DNA from: Dama dama
Lineage: Eukaryota > Chordata > Mammalia > Artiodactyla > Cervidae
Reading direction: 5' to 3'
NCBI RefSeq assembly: GCF_033118175.1
Contig: NC_083701.1
Coordinates: 16,325,501 to 16,389,500, forward strand
DNA: 64,000 nucleotides
Position numbers and translations under genes: made by a program. Shown in pieces: positions 54,410 through 64,000 of the stretch (within the stretch, counting starts at the first letter, position 1; each line of letters starts with the position of its first letter). The notes beneath the pieces are model-generated. The model did no database searches and was not told the DNA's origin. It saw only the letters and a list, made by a program, of their open reading frames with translations.

Positions 54410-54745
54410 GCAATGGGGTGAGAGTTAGGAGACCTGAGTTCTAGTCTCTGGGCTTCTCTTGAACATCTGTGAAGCTTTGGGCAGGTCCTTTCTGCCAATA
54501 GGAAGCTCAGGAGGGTGAGACTTGGGAGAAGAACAGGTCTTAACGAGGTGGAGTGTCTCTTTCCTCAGTTTACTCTGAGGAGGATGCCCAAACAGTTGGT
54601 ATCCCACGCCTTCTGTGTGTGCACCCTAAAATCAATCTGCCAGAGAACTCCCTATCTCTGGTCTTTGGTTTCATATTTGTAGAAATAAGGAAATTGAAAC
54701 CAATCATCTTTAAAGCCCCTTCTAGACCCTAAAACTTAAAGATTT
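54410..54745 (+). mobile_element. MIR/MIR3-like SINE, diverged
   Basis: AGGAGACCTGAGTTCTAGTC, TGAAGCTTTGGGCAGGTCCT, and later AATAAGGAAATTGAAACCAA with CTTTAAAGCCCCTTCTAGAC. The middle is poorly conserved, so this may be two fragments. Confidence 0.5.
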
Positions 54746-55074
54746 TAGAAGAGATTTTTCAGGTTTAACTCAATTTTAGGGGCTCTGGGCACCTGATGAA
54801 ACTGATGCATAATTTCATGTGCTTGTGTGCATTTGTATAGATGTGCATTTTTCTCGGGAGAGGGTTCTTAATGCTATTATTCATTTCTGAGATATTCCAT
54901 GAGTGTGAAATATCAAGAAACAAATAGATAATAATATAATCACACTAATTCATTTAATTACAATAATCTGACAAATGACTATCTTTTATGTATTCACATC
55001 AACATGTAGATGAATAAGACAATTTAGTGACTAAATCATCAACACCATTGTATTGTTTCTCCTGGAATGTGTTG
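54746..55074. other. unassigned sequence
   Basis: No gene or repeat is recognised. Confidence 0.35.
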
Positions 55075-55265
55075 AATTGGGTCAGTGTTAGAAATTCTGG
55101 CATCTAGTCCTGCCTGTGGTGCTTGGCTGTGACTCTGACCCTCAATTTCCTCAAATGGGAAATAGACTTAAATATGTCTCACTTACTCCTCAGGGATGAC
55201 AACTCAGTTGATAAACAGATTATAATATACATAACACTATACATTAGGCACCTTGATAAGTACAA
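55075..55265 (+). mobile_element. MIR SINE
   Basis: GGCATCTAGTCCTGCCTGTG, GACTCTGACCCTCAATTTCC, TCAAATGGGAAATAGACTTA and TTAGGCACCTTGATAAGTAC. Confidence 0.65.
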
Positions 55266-55734
55266 GTGATACAGCCATGAATTACACTGACAACCTGTTA
55301 CCATGGAACATAAAGGCCATTTGAACTATGGATTTGATTTTCCTGGGGTAAATATGCTACCGTGTGGGACTGAGAAGTGGGAAATATCAATAATCCTGTT
55401 ATTCACCTCAGATTAGAACCTGAACAGACGTCTTCATTTCTCCTCCTTTTCTTCTCTCTGTATTAAATTGAATCAAAGAAATAAAGAAGCATTTAGACAA
55501 ACCATGGATACACCATGCTTCCTAAATAAAGAAAGGTAACAGAAATGGTAACTGTGGGATTTCTCTAAAAGACAGCAAAGGGAGTTCTGCAAATTGATCT
55601 CTGGGCTTTTTGGAGATGGACTTCCTGGAGTCTTCTGGCTCCAGAAAAGGGTTGAGAGCAAATGGTTGTACTTCTCACTCCAGATGCTAGAATAAGCATG
55701 GGGGAAAATGCCCTCGTTTCAAAAACACATAAAA
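55266..55734. other. unassigned sequence
   Basis: No gene or repeat is recognised. Confidence 0.35.
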
Positions 55735-55900
55735 ATAATAAAACTATTTAAAAATATTTACATGTAATTAATGAAAATTAAAAAGTATAATTATATGTGT
55801 AATTGAATCACTTTTGGTGTACACCAGAAACTAACACATTGTAAATCAACTATACTTTGATTTTTAAAAACATAAATTTTTTTAAATGTGAAAAGGTAAA
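55735..55900 (+). mobile_element. L1 LINE 3' end, short
   Basis: AATTGAATCACTTTTGGTGT, ACACCAGAAACTAACACATT, GTAAATCAACTATACTTTGA. The last ~150 bp of an L1 3' UTR. Confidence 0.85.
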
Positions 55901-56367
55901 ATTTTTAAAAAGAGTAAAATTATGAAATAGCATACTAAAATAAGGTAGAGAAATATTAAACACATCAGATACCAGGTAACAATACCAGGAAACAATGGAG
56001 GATCAGCCTCCGAGTTTTGAGCATATGTATGTACTGTGGTGTTTTCTTAATGATAAAATGATGTTATGACTTATTTTATACAAATATTAAAACTAACAGA
56101 CTATTTCTTACATCAGATAATTGTGTAACAAGGATGATATATCATAAGAGTGTTAAGGTACATGACTTCAGGATATTCTTGGGAAATTTCCAAAATACCT
56201 TGGCTGTCTAGCATAAAACCAAGCTCTTTATTGAAGACCTGTTGATATACTTGATTGGCAGTGCCAAGGAATTCAGTGTATATTAAAAACAAAGAGAAAG
56301 TGGTTAGAGGATATGTGTCTTTGAACCTGAAATTCTTTATCAGCAAGGGTGGAAGAGCACTGGATTT
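55901..56367. other. unassigned sequence
   Basis: A 120-codon minus frame (56113-56475) runs through this stretch and the MER5A end. It shows no recognisable domain and is probably chance. Confidence 0.35.
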
Positions 56368-56422
56368 CCACAAGCCTTTCAGGTGATTCTCAGGCACATG
56401 AAATTTGAGAACCACCAGGCTT
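56368..56422 (+). mobile_element. MER5A right-end fragment
   Basis: CCTTTCAGGTGATTCTCAGG, then AAATTTGAGAACCACCAGG. Matches the right end of MER5A. Confidence 0.6.
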
Positions 56423-56644
56423 GAGCATTCTCCTGATAGACATCCTGGGAGGGCTTCTGGTTTCTGACACCTCACTATTAACTTCTTCCTTCTTGCAAAT
56501 ACTTGGAATTTGATTCATCTAATTTTGCCCACTTTTGCCAGCACCTGAAGTGGGTTATATATCAGGGAAAATATTTTTTTTAAGTAAATACATTTATTCT
56601 AGACTTTCTTGGAGTATGGGAACCATGAACATACATTCCATGTG

Positions 56645-56744
56645 TGTTTTTTTTGTTTTTTTTTTTTTAACAAAATCATACCCAAAATTCATGATCTGCA
56701 CTCTCCAATTCTGTTTTTGTTTGTTTGTTTGTTTTTAATTTCCC
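56645..56744. repeat. poly-T and TTTG repeats
   Basis: T runs at 56647-56669 and a TTTG repeat at 56714-56735. The second may belong to the tail of the antisense L1 that follows. Confidence 0.75.
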
Positions 56745-56912
56745 TATTATAAACTCTTTATTTGTACTACATTTAAAATTTTTAACTGTAGGATACTTGC
56801 TTCACTGTTGTGTTGGTTTCTGCCATAAAACAACATGAATTAGTCACCTCCCTCCCACCCACCCCCATCCCACCCTTCTAGGTCATCACAGAGCACCAAG
56901 CTAAGCTCACCA
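56745..56912 (-). mobile_element. L1 LINE 3' end, antisense
   Basis: CTGTTGTGTTGGTTTCTGCC, ATAAAACAACATGAATTAGT, CCTCCCTCCCACCCACCCCC, CTAGGTCATCACAGAGCACC. A short L1 3' UTR piece. Confidence 0.85.
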
Positions 56913-57529
56913 GGGACAAGGTCTTAATCTAGAAGAATGCAGTCACAGTGATTGAGTTTCAGATACCCATAAGGCAGGTGTGAGTGGGACAGGAGGGGCT
57001 GAGTTAAGATGTGATATCTGGGGAGCTGGGTGACTTCCAGCAGTCACCTTGTTCCGTGAGGGTGTTGCCTGCTTGTGAAGCAGATCTGGTCCATGGGAAC
57101 ATGAGTCACCCTTGTCTTCCCTCAGCCTCAGTCCTCAAGGAGTGGAGGTTCCTCTGAATGAGTGTGTCTGCCTCTGTGTGTTAAATTATTTCTTTGCTCC
57201 AAGACAAAGCTAGAGATGAAATGTGTCATGAACCTACATGGAGGGAATGAGACCCATCTGCTCTGTTCTTAAGAGTGTTTGTTTTCAGCCTCTTTAGTGC
57301 ATGTCCCGCAGAAGCTCTTTAGAGAAGATCTTTTCTCCCTGCTAGCTTGAGTGTTTACTGTCTGGTTTCTCTGAGTCCAGTTTCCTGCCTGAAGTCCTTG
57401 TGTCAGCTTTAAAGTGTTTATTTTTCTCTTTGGCAAAAGGAGAAAAAAATGTGAATCTCTCTCGGTCAGTAGTGGAGAAGTAGCTGGAAGCTTTACTTTT
57501 CAATCCTAGCAGACTTGTCTCATTACAGT
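56913..57529. other. unassigned sequence
   Basis: No gene or repeat is recognised. Confidence 0.35.
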
Positions 57530-57818
57530 CCCATTTGTTCAGTTACTAAGTCATGTCTGACTCTTTGTGACCCCACGAACTGTGGCACACCAGGCTTCCC
57601 TGTCCTTCACATCAGTTGGCGTGAGTGTTGGAGCTTCCGCATCAGTCCTTCCAATGAATATTCAGGGTTGATTTCCTTAAGGATTGACTGGTGTGATCTC
57701 CTTGCAGTCCAAGGAACTCTTGAGAGTCTTCTCCAGCACCACACTTTGAAAGCATCAATTCTTTGGCACTCAGCCTTCTTTATGGTCTCACCTCTGTACA
57801 TGACTACTGGAAAAACCA

Positions 57819-57862
57819 TGTGTGTGTGTGTGTTGTGTGTGTGTGCACATGCACATGTGCAA
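57819..57862. repeat. TG microsatellite
   Basis: TG repeats with GCACATGCACATGTGC at the right end, at the junction of BovB and Bov-tA. Confidence 0.85.
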
Positions 57863-58066
57863 GCTCAGTCGTGTCTGACTCTGAGACCCCATGGACTGTA
57901 GCCCACCAGGCTCTGCTGTCCACAGGATTTTCTAGGCAAGAACACTGAAGTGGGTTGCCATTCCCTTCTCCAGGGGATCTCCGTGACCCAGAGATTGAAC
58001 CTGCGTCTCTTGCATCTCCTTCATTAGCAAGCAAATTCTTTATCACTAGCGTCACCTGGGAAGCCC
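57850..58066 (-). mobile_element. Bov-tA SINE nested in BovB
   Basis: CAAGCTCAGTCGTGTCTGAC through TCTCCAGGGGATCTCCGTGA to GCGTCACCTGGGAAGCCCC. Antisense, complete at the tRNA end. Confidence 0.92.
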
Positions 58067-58090
58067 CATTTGACTATACGGACCTTTGGC

Positions 58091-60453
58091 TTAGTTCCAG
58101 AACCCAGACCTAATAGGGGTGGGTAGAAAGTGGTCTGGGAGCCTGTAGGATCACTGTATACTCTACCTCTCAGACTCAGTCTCAGGTTATAAACTACCTT
58201 ATTCAGCAGCATCCAGCTCCAAGCACTGAGATGATGGTGGTGACCAGGAAATGCCTTTTGGATACATGAATGGATAAATGAATGAACAAACACATTTTTA
58301 ATTTTCTAGTTGAACTGGTTTCTATGTTTCCTGGCACCTGAGGCAAAAAGTCAATCCCTTGGTCACTAGTTACAAATATGTAAACAGTGACCTACCGTGT
58401 ATAGAGCAGCTCCACATCCACTGTTTGTGATTGATGTCCCAGGGGGCACTCTGAAGCTTGGGGGAAATGTGCTTTCCAGCTCCACTCATTGGATTAAGAG
58501 CCTGAGTCCTGGGAACATTTAAGGACATACATTCAGACTGTACCTGAATTGAGACCAAAAACCATCTCTTTAGAATCTCCCCCTCAGTTAGGTGGGTAAC
58601 AGAGTAATTGTATTTTCAGCCATACTTGCCCAAAAGGTGAGAAATGCTGCTGAAATGGAGAGCTTGACGTTGAATCCTGGTTTTGTCAGTGAATGTATTT
58701 GGTAACAGAACAGGGAAGGAATAGAATAATGTAGTCTGTGTTTTGGGCGAATCCAGATAAATACTTAAGTTGATTATGATTGAGAAGGGGAAAGTCACGG
58801 AACAGAAGCTCCTTAAAAATTGCAGCCCCACCACTGGATAATCCAAAGGTCATCCAGGGTGAATTTGGAGCATATTTTTCATTTTCCTTACTCATTGTTC
58901 TGTGTCAGTTGATAAAAACAACTTTGCCTCCCAGAGTATACACCCCATCTAGAGTACACAAGAAAACGAGCACATTTTAAACAATTTTAAAAATAGGATT
59001 TATTGTTTCAATTACTGGTATTTTCTTATTCCTTTTGTTTAACTATAATTTAGGTGTTTTTTTTTTTTTCCTGATTCCCATGCTACAGATGTTTTTTGTA
59101 GAAAGTTGGGGAAAAAAACAGAAGCAGAAAGAACATACAAATCACCAGTAGTCCCAACACTGAGAGCAGTGCTTTGAAACCGAGGGTAAGCATCAGTTAG
59201 ATCCATTAAACTTGTAACCTGTCCCATGGCCACCCTAGTCTCTGCCTTTGTCTGCACATCTGTTCCTGCCCCCACAGCTGGAGATGAAACGAGGATGGGT
59301 GAACTACCCTAGGTCTGGTTTTAGGTTTTATTTAAAAGCTTCTGGGGCTGAGTAAGTGAACATGACTTTTTAGGAGGCTGAGTTCCTATAAATCAAACTA
59401 GGTTAAAAGAGTCCTGACCTTGGGGTTGTTACTGTTACCGTCATTACATTTCTACACTTCAGGGTGATGGGACCTGAAGAAACTCAGGACACAGAGGTGA
59501 ATAAGGCATATGACAAGTATATATTGATTGCAGAGCCAGATAAAGTATGTCTGGATCATAGGAGAGGTCCAAGAAAAGTGCACCGGTGCTTGGCAGAAGG
59601 GAAGGCAGCAGGACAAGAATGAGCAGGGCATGAGGTACCTTCGAGGCTGCTTATTTTAAGAACTGACATCAATGCAAATTGACTTCTACTTCGTGGCCTC
59701 TGTGGCTGCCTCTACACGCCTGGATCCTAACTGCTAAGACTCCAGCTGAGCTGCCTGAGTCAAAGGAAGTAAAGTGCCACTGGGGTGTTTCTTGAGAGCC
59801 CCAGGTGGACTCTTAGGAGCTGTAAGTGGTTCTGGTGAAGGAGCTCAGGAAAGCCGTAAAAATGATTCACCACCATCTGAATCATGGTGTTTTATTGAAA
59901 ATCACTTGGCTTACACTTAGCAAGACATTTCATTAAATCATCACAAACATCACAAAGACTGATACAGGCAGAAAATTAGACAATTTTTTAGGGAGAACTT
60001 AGTCTATATCCAGTATACTAAAATGTAATTATGTCACCAGCAAAAATTCTCTTTACTATATATTAGAAGGAGTGAAAACAATGTCAAAAATGCCACCATA
60101 TTTGTTGACCTCCTAATAGCTACTCGTGACATCATCCACATTTGTAGCTCTACAGCTGTGGAAATCTGCTGAATTTCTAGAGCCATGGTTAAGATTTCCC
60201 TGATAAACTCCAGGTTTGGAATAAAATAGCACCAGCCTCCCCAGCAAAGTCCCTGTGTTCTACATGTGTGGTGACACCTCTAATTGCAGGTTTAAAAAAG
60301 TGGGAATAAGGAGAGAAGATGGTTTAGAACCAAACAGAACTTCATTATAATTAACTCTGGAGACTTAATTTTTTGACGTGTAACCTGCAAGTAATCATAC
60401 CCCATGCAGAAAGCATTGCTATTGTTCACCAACACCTAGTTCTCCTCTGTTTC
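58091..60453. other. unassigned sequence, about 2.4 kb
   Basis: No gene is recognised. An L2-like tail (TGAATGGATAAATGAATGAA) may lie at 58250-58290. A 12-base T run is at 59058-59069. Short frames at 58616-59275 overlap on both strands without domains. From 59280 to 60450 I see nothing familiar. Confidence 0.35.
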
Positions 60454-60466
60454 TGAGCACAGGGTC

Positions 60467-61092
60467 CTTGTTTTTGTTCAGTTGCTAAGTCACATCTGAC
60501 TCTTTGCAGCCCCATGGACTGCAGCACGCCAGACTCCTCTGTCCAATACCATCTGCTGGAGTTTCCTCAAATCCAGGTGCTCTAGTGGTAAAGAACCCGC
60601 CTGCCAATGCAGGAGACATCCAGGTGCTCTAGTGGTAAAGAACCCGCCTGCCAATGCAGGAGACATAAGACACCTGGGTTCAATCCCTGGATCAGGAAGA
60701 TTCCCTGGAGGAGGGCAAGGCAACCCACTCCAGTATCCTTGCCTAGAGGATCCCATGGACAGAGGAGCCTGCAGACTACAGTCCACAGGGTCACGAATAG
60801 TCGGACGAGACTGAAGCGAATCAGCACACATGTCCATTGAGTTGATGATGCCATCCAACCATCCGTCTCATCCTCTGTCACCCTCTTCTCTTTTGGCCTT
60901 CAATCTTTCCCGGCATCAGGGTCTTTTCCAATGAGTTGTTTCTTCACACCAGGTGGCCAAAATATTGGAGCTTCAGCTTCAGCATCAGTCTTTCCAGTTC
61001 AATGTTAATTTCCTTTAGGATTGACTGGTTTGATCTTCTTGCTGTTCAAGGGACTCTCAAGAGTCTTCTCCAGCACCACAATTTGCAAGTAT
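60467..61092 (-). mobile_element. BovB 3' end with nested Bov-tA
   Basis: Antisense BovB from CTTGTTTTTGTTCAGTTGCT to 60570, then from TGTCCATTGAGTTGATGATG (60830) to CAGCACCACAATTTGCAAG. A 13-bp perfect TSD (tgagcacagggtc) at 60454-60466 and 61093-61105. Confidence 0.95.
60571..60829 (+). mobile_element. Bov-tA SINE with duplicated head, nested in BovB
   Basis: The first 47 bp (from ATCCAGGTGCTCTAGTGGTA) occur twice in perfect tandem (60571-60617 and 60618-60664). The rest runs through CAACCCACTCCAGTATCCTT to GACTGAAGCGAATCAGCACA. Confidence 0.93.
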
Positions 61093-61255
61093 TGAGCACA
61101 GGGTCAGAGGATTATAGTTCCTTGCTCCTTTGAAGTTGGGCATGTCCACGTGACTTATATTGGCCAATGAGGTGTGGATGGCAGTGTCTTGTGTTACTTC
61201 CAGTGGAAAGCACTGTTGGAGTCTGATTGTTCTATTTTCCCTGGCCCCACATTGT

Positions 61256-61468
61256 GGGGCTTCCCAGGTGGCTCAGTGTTAAAGAATCTGTCTGCCAGTG
61301 CAGGAGACACAGGAGACGTGGGTTTGATCCCTGGGTCAGGAAGATTCCCTTGGAGTAGGAAATGGCAACTCACTCCAGTATTCTTGCCTGGAAAATTCCA
61401 TGTTCAGGGCAGACTGGTGGGCTACAGTCCCTGGATCACAAAGAGTTGGATACGACTGAACGATTGAG
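61256..61468 (+). mobile_element. Bov-tA SINE
   Basis: Sense copy with a small duplication in the head (GGAGACACAGGAGACGTGGG). A 9-bp perfect TSD (ccacattgt) at 61247-61255 and 61469-61477. Confidence 0.94.
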
Positions 61469-61504
61469 CCACATTGTATTGTCAGTGTTGACATGGAGAA
61501 GAAA

Positions 61505-61637
61505 GTATTTTATTTTATTTACTTTTTGGTCATGCCACGTGGCATGTGGGATCCTAGTTCCCAGACCAGGGATCAAACTCACATCCCCTGCATTGGAAGT
61601 GCAGTGCCTTAACCACTGAACCACCAATGAAGTCCCA
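61505..61637 (-). mobile_element. CHR-type SINE
   Basis: TTTATTTACTTTTTGGTCAT, GGCATGTGGGATCCTAGTTC, CCCCTGCATTGGAAGTGCAG, CCACTGAACCACCAATGAAG. The flanks share agtatttta. Confidence 0.9.
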
Positions 61638-61675
61638 GATACAGTATTTTAGACCCTTTATGATCCCATTTATAA

Positions 61676-61717
61676 ACCCGCAGAGTTGGACACAACTTAG
61701 CGATTGAACAGCAACAT
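61676..61717 (+). mobile_element. BovB terminal 3' fragment
   Basis: GCAGAGTTGGACACAACTTA, then GCGATTGAACAGCAACATAA. Only the final ~40 bp. Confidence 0.7.
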
Positions 61718-61794
61718 AATCTTCTACTTCTGTCCCCAGAGAGGACCACTACCCAAATGCCCAAACACAGACAATCCTATAAGATCTTACATAT

Positions 61795-61878
61795 CGGAAA
61801 GATAAGATTCAGAGTTGCTGAGTAACTCATTCAAGGTCACACAGCTCCTGTCTGTGCCCAAGTTTCACATGCTATTAT
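61795..61878 (-). mobile_element. MIR SINE fragment
   Basis: GAGTAACTCATTCAAGGTCA, CACAGCTCCTGTCTGTG. Antisense MIR core. Confidence 0.6.
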
Positions 61879-62364
61879 CCGAGTCTCCAAAGGCCATTTT
61901 TCTTTCCACTAGTAAAACAATTCAGTGAAAAATAGAGTGCTTTTTTCTCAGATCACCCTTTATGAACTACAGAGAGCCAAGACACAGGTTTTCTCCAGAC
62001 TTAGAAGAAACTACTGCTGTGTTAAAGGAAAGCTGAACCTAAGAGGCTTATTTGAACACTCCTGAGGCAGAAATGTTAAGAGGAAACGGCAGAGTCCTTT
62101 CATAGCCAGCTGCAAACACACCTCATCTACTGTGCTTGAAAGGACTTTAATGAGTCAGGGAAGGATGGAAGGATCTTACCTTTTTCCCTGAGACAATTGT
62201 TGCTTGAGAGGCTGTACAACAAATGGAAACATCTTGTTCCAGAAAGAAAAGTGTCTGTGGAGCCTCCTTCTTTCCATACACCCATATAATCACCCCCACC
62301 AGCTTTCAAATCTCTGTTGAAATGGTTTTCAAATTGAGCTGAATTAAAATACCAGGGTAATGCT
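61879..62364. other. unassigned sequence
   Basis: No gene or repeat is recognised. Confidence 0.35.
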
Positions 62365-62468
62365 CAGTGTGGTAGACAGAATAGTGCTTCTGTCTGCAAA
62401 AAAAAAAAAGAAAAACAGTCCAGTCATAATCCCTAGACCCCATGAATATGTTACTTTACTTGGCAGTA

Positions 62469-62578
62469 GGGTATTTCAATGGAGACAAACTTGGGCAAAC
62501 TCCCAGAATAGTACGAGACAGGGAGACATGGCATGCTGCAGTCCATGAGGTCGCCAAGAGTATGAACAACAACAACAG
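62469..62578 (+). mobile_element. BovB 3' tail fragment in the LTR
   Basis: TTCAATGGAGACAAACTTGG, GAGACAGGGAGACATGGCAT, GCTGCAGTCCATGAGGTCGC, AACAACAACA. About 110 bp. Confidence 0.82.
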
Positions 62579-62781
62579 GGTCTTTGCTGATGTGATTACC
62601 TTAAGGACCTTGGGGTAGGAAGATTATCTTGGATTATCTGGGTGGCTCTGATGTAATCACACAGGTCCTTGAAAGCAAGAAAATTTCTTTCTACAAAAGA
62701 AATGCACAGAGGGATGTAAATTTGCCGGCTTTGAAGATGGAAGAAGGGGCCACAAACAAGGAGTGCAGGTAGCCTCTAGAA

Positions 62782-63015
62782 CAGCAGTCCCCAGCCTTTT
62801 TGACACTAAGGACCAGTTTCATGAAAGACAGTTCTTCCACAGATGGGGTGGAGCGGAATGGCTCAGGTGGTAACACCAGCGATGGGGAGTGATAGGGAAC
62901 AGCAGGTGAAGCTTCCCTCCCTCACTTGCTATTGCTCACCTGCTGCTGTGTGACCTGGTTCCTAACAGTCACCTGACACATACAGGTCCACAGCTTGGGG
63001 GTTTGGGAACCCTTA
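62782..63015. mobile_element. MER1-like hAT-Charlie element, internally deleted
   Basis: Left end CAGCAGTCCCCAGCCTTTTT, inner TCATGAAAGACAGTTCTTCC, AACACCAGCGATGGGGAGTG, GTGACCTGGTTCCTAACAG, right end GGGGGTTTGGGAACCC. A perfect 8-bp TSD (ctctagaa) at 62774-62781 and 63016-63023, the length made by hAT transposases. Non-autonomous. Confidence 0.88.
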
Positions 63016-63069
63016 CTCTAGAAGGTGTAAAAGGCAAAAAACCAGATTCTTCCCTAGGCCCCCAGGAGG

Positions 63070-64000
63070 GAAGATGGGCACAATAAAGGGCAGAAATGGT
63101 ATGGATCTAACAGAAGCAAAAGATAATAAAAAGAGGTGGCAAGAATACACAGAAAAAATATACAAAAAATATCTTCATGACCCAGATAATCATGGTGGTG
63201 TGATCACTCACCTAGAGCCAGACATCCTGGAATGTGAAGTCAGCTGGGCCTTAGGAAGCATTACTACAAACAAAGCTAGTGGAGGTGATGAAATTCCAGT
63301 GGAACTATTTCAAATCCTAAAAGACGATGCTGTGTGATGCTGCACTCAATGTGCGAGCAAATTTGGAAAACTCAGCAGTGGACATGGGACTGGAAAAGGG
63401 CAATTTCCAATCCCAAAGAAAGGCAATGCCAAAGAATGCTCAAACTACCACATAATTGCCATCATCTCACATGCTAGCAAAGTAATGCGGAAAATTCTCC
63501 AAGCCAGGCTTCAACAGTACAGGAACTGTGAGCTTCCAGATATTCAACTGGATTTAGAAAAGGCAGAGAAACCAGAGCTCAAATTGCCAACATGCACTGG
63601 ATCAACAAAAAAGCAAGAGAGTTCCAGAAAATCATCTACTTCTGCTTTATTGACTATGCCAAATTCTTTGTGTGGATCACAACAAACTGTGAAAAATTCT
63701 GAAAGAGACGGGAATACAAGATCATCTGATCTGCCTCTTGAGAAATCTGTATGCACGTAAAGAAGCAACAGTTAGAACTGGACATGGAACAAAAGACTGA
63801 TTCCAAATTGGGAAAGGAGTACATCAAAGCTGTATATTGTCACTCTGATTATTTAACTTACAAGCAGAGTACATCATGCAAAATGCCTGGCTGGATGAAG
63901 CACAAGCTGGAATCAAGATTGTTGTGAGAAATATCAATAACCTCAGATATGCAGATGACACCATCTTTATGGCAGAAAGTGAAGAAGAACTAAAAAGTCT
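63070..64000 (+). mobile_element. BovB LINE, RT region, runs off the window
   Basis: Sense BovB starting inside ORF2. The open stretch 63074-63337 encodes the region before and at the start of the reverse transcriptase (DLTEAKDNKKRWQEY, ITTNKASGGDEIPVEL). Frameshifts and stops follow from 63338. The catalytic Y-A-D-D codons are at 63948-63959 (NNLRYADDTIFM). The 3' end lies beyond 64000, so the right TSD cannot be seen. Confidence 0.95.

Larger units (their letters stand above)
57530..58090 (-). mobile_element. BovB fragment with internal deletion and nested Bov-tA
   Basis: The antisense BovB tail (57530-57608) jumps, with about 140 bp missing, to TGAGTGTTGGAGCTTCCGCA and continues to GACTACTGGAAAAACCAT (57818). 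After the Bov-tA it resumes as TTTGACTATACGGACCTTTG (58070-58090). Confidence 0.88.
62365..63069 (+). mobile_element. MLT1-type LTR split by two insertions
   Basis: Sense pieces: 62365-62468 (TGTGGTAGACAGAATAGTGC, then after an A run CATAATCCCTAGACCCCATG), 62579-62781 (GGGTCTTTGCTGATGTGATT, TTATCTTGGATTATCTGGGT, GGAGTGCAGGTAGCCTCTAG) and 63016-63069 (GGTGTAAAAGGCAAAAAACC, TCTTCCCTAGGCCCCCAGGA). The order fits one old MaLR-type LTR. No viral genes are nearby. Confidence 0.65.

Noticed and set aside
60471..60881. Frames of 122 and 99 codons on the minus strand
   Set aside because: They run through a Bov-tA nested in a BovB tail and join the two, so they are chance products of repeat sequence.
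1..64000. A CRISPR array, operon or other prokaryotic-type system
   Set aside because: Spaced repeats here are dispersed SINE copies and microsatellites. The sequence is clearly mammalian.

Overview
The window is non-coding DNA from a ruminant genome, most likely a bovid (cattle, buffalo, sheep or goat). The evidence is direct. It carries 13 copies or fragments of the RTE-type LINE BovB, about 28 Bov-tA/BovA SINEs (a tRNA-like head joined to a BovB-derived tail) and about 15 CHR tRNA-Glu-type SINEs, a combination typical of ruminants. No protein-coding gene, exon, functional RNA gene or CpG island could be supported. The longest open frames belong to transposons: a 203-codon BovB reverse-transcriptase frame at 38957-39568 (minus) and an 87-codon BovB frame at 63074-63337. 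Short frames beginning GFPGGS or ending VHGVAKS are translations of the Bov-tA consensus, not genes. The window is probably intergenic or intronic.

Layout. 1-9.1 kb: scattered Bov-tA, CHR and MIR copies, a TG microsatellite, and at 5.26-6.1 kb a decayed Charlie-type (hAT) DNA transposon with a recognisable transposase stretch. 9.1-19 kb: mostly old, low-repeat sequence with MIRs, MER5A, MLT1-type LTR pieces, two BovB tails and several young Bov-tA insertions. 19-34 kb: L1 3' ends, CHR and Bov-tA copies, a Tigger-like DNA transposon, a near-complete MLT1-type LTR and an L1 with a 5' inversion. 34-46 kb: Bov-tA-rich, with an 1.1-kb BovB fragment inserted in an old L1, and another L1 carrying nested SINEs. 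46-52 kb: an L1-in-L1 nest that later received BovB, Bov-tA and CHR insertions. 52-64 kb: more Bov-tA and BovB copies, ending in an old LTR broken up by a BovB tail, a MER1-like hAT element and a longer BovB that runs off the window.

Because many insertions keep their target-site duplications (TSDs), the relative order of events can be read: MIR, L2, L1M, Charlie and MLT1-type elements first, younger L1 3' ends next, and BovB, CHR and Bov-tA last.

The most unusual observation is at 38433-39764. A 5'-truncated BovB is flanked by direct repeats of 112 bp (107 of 112 identical), whereas the BovB copies at 50864-51784 and 60467-61092 have ordinary 12- and 13-bp duplications. Other points of interest are a diverged local duplication (about 10.2-11.0 kb against 14.55-14.76 kb) that shows the empty site of two insertions, an exact 46-bp repeat at 2478 and 4149, and a perfect 47-bp tandem duplication inside a Bov-tA at 60571. 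I found no sign of a new biological system. All repeat names come from recognition by eye and should be confirmed with RepeatMasker.
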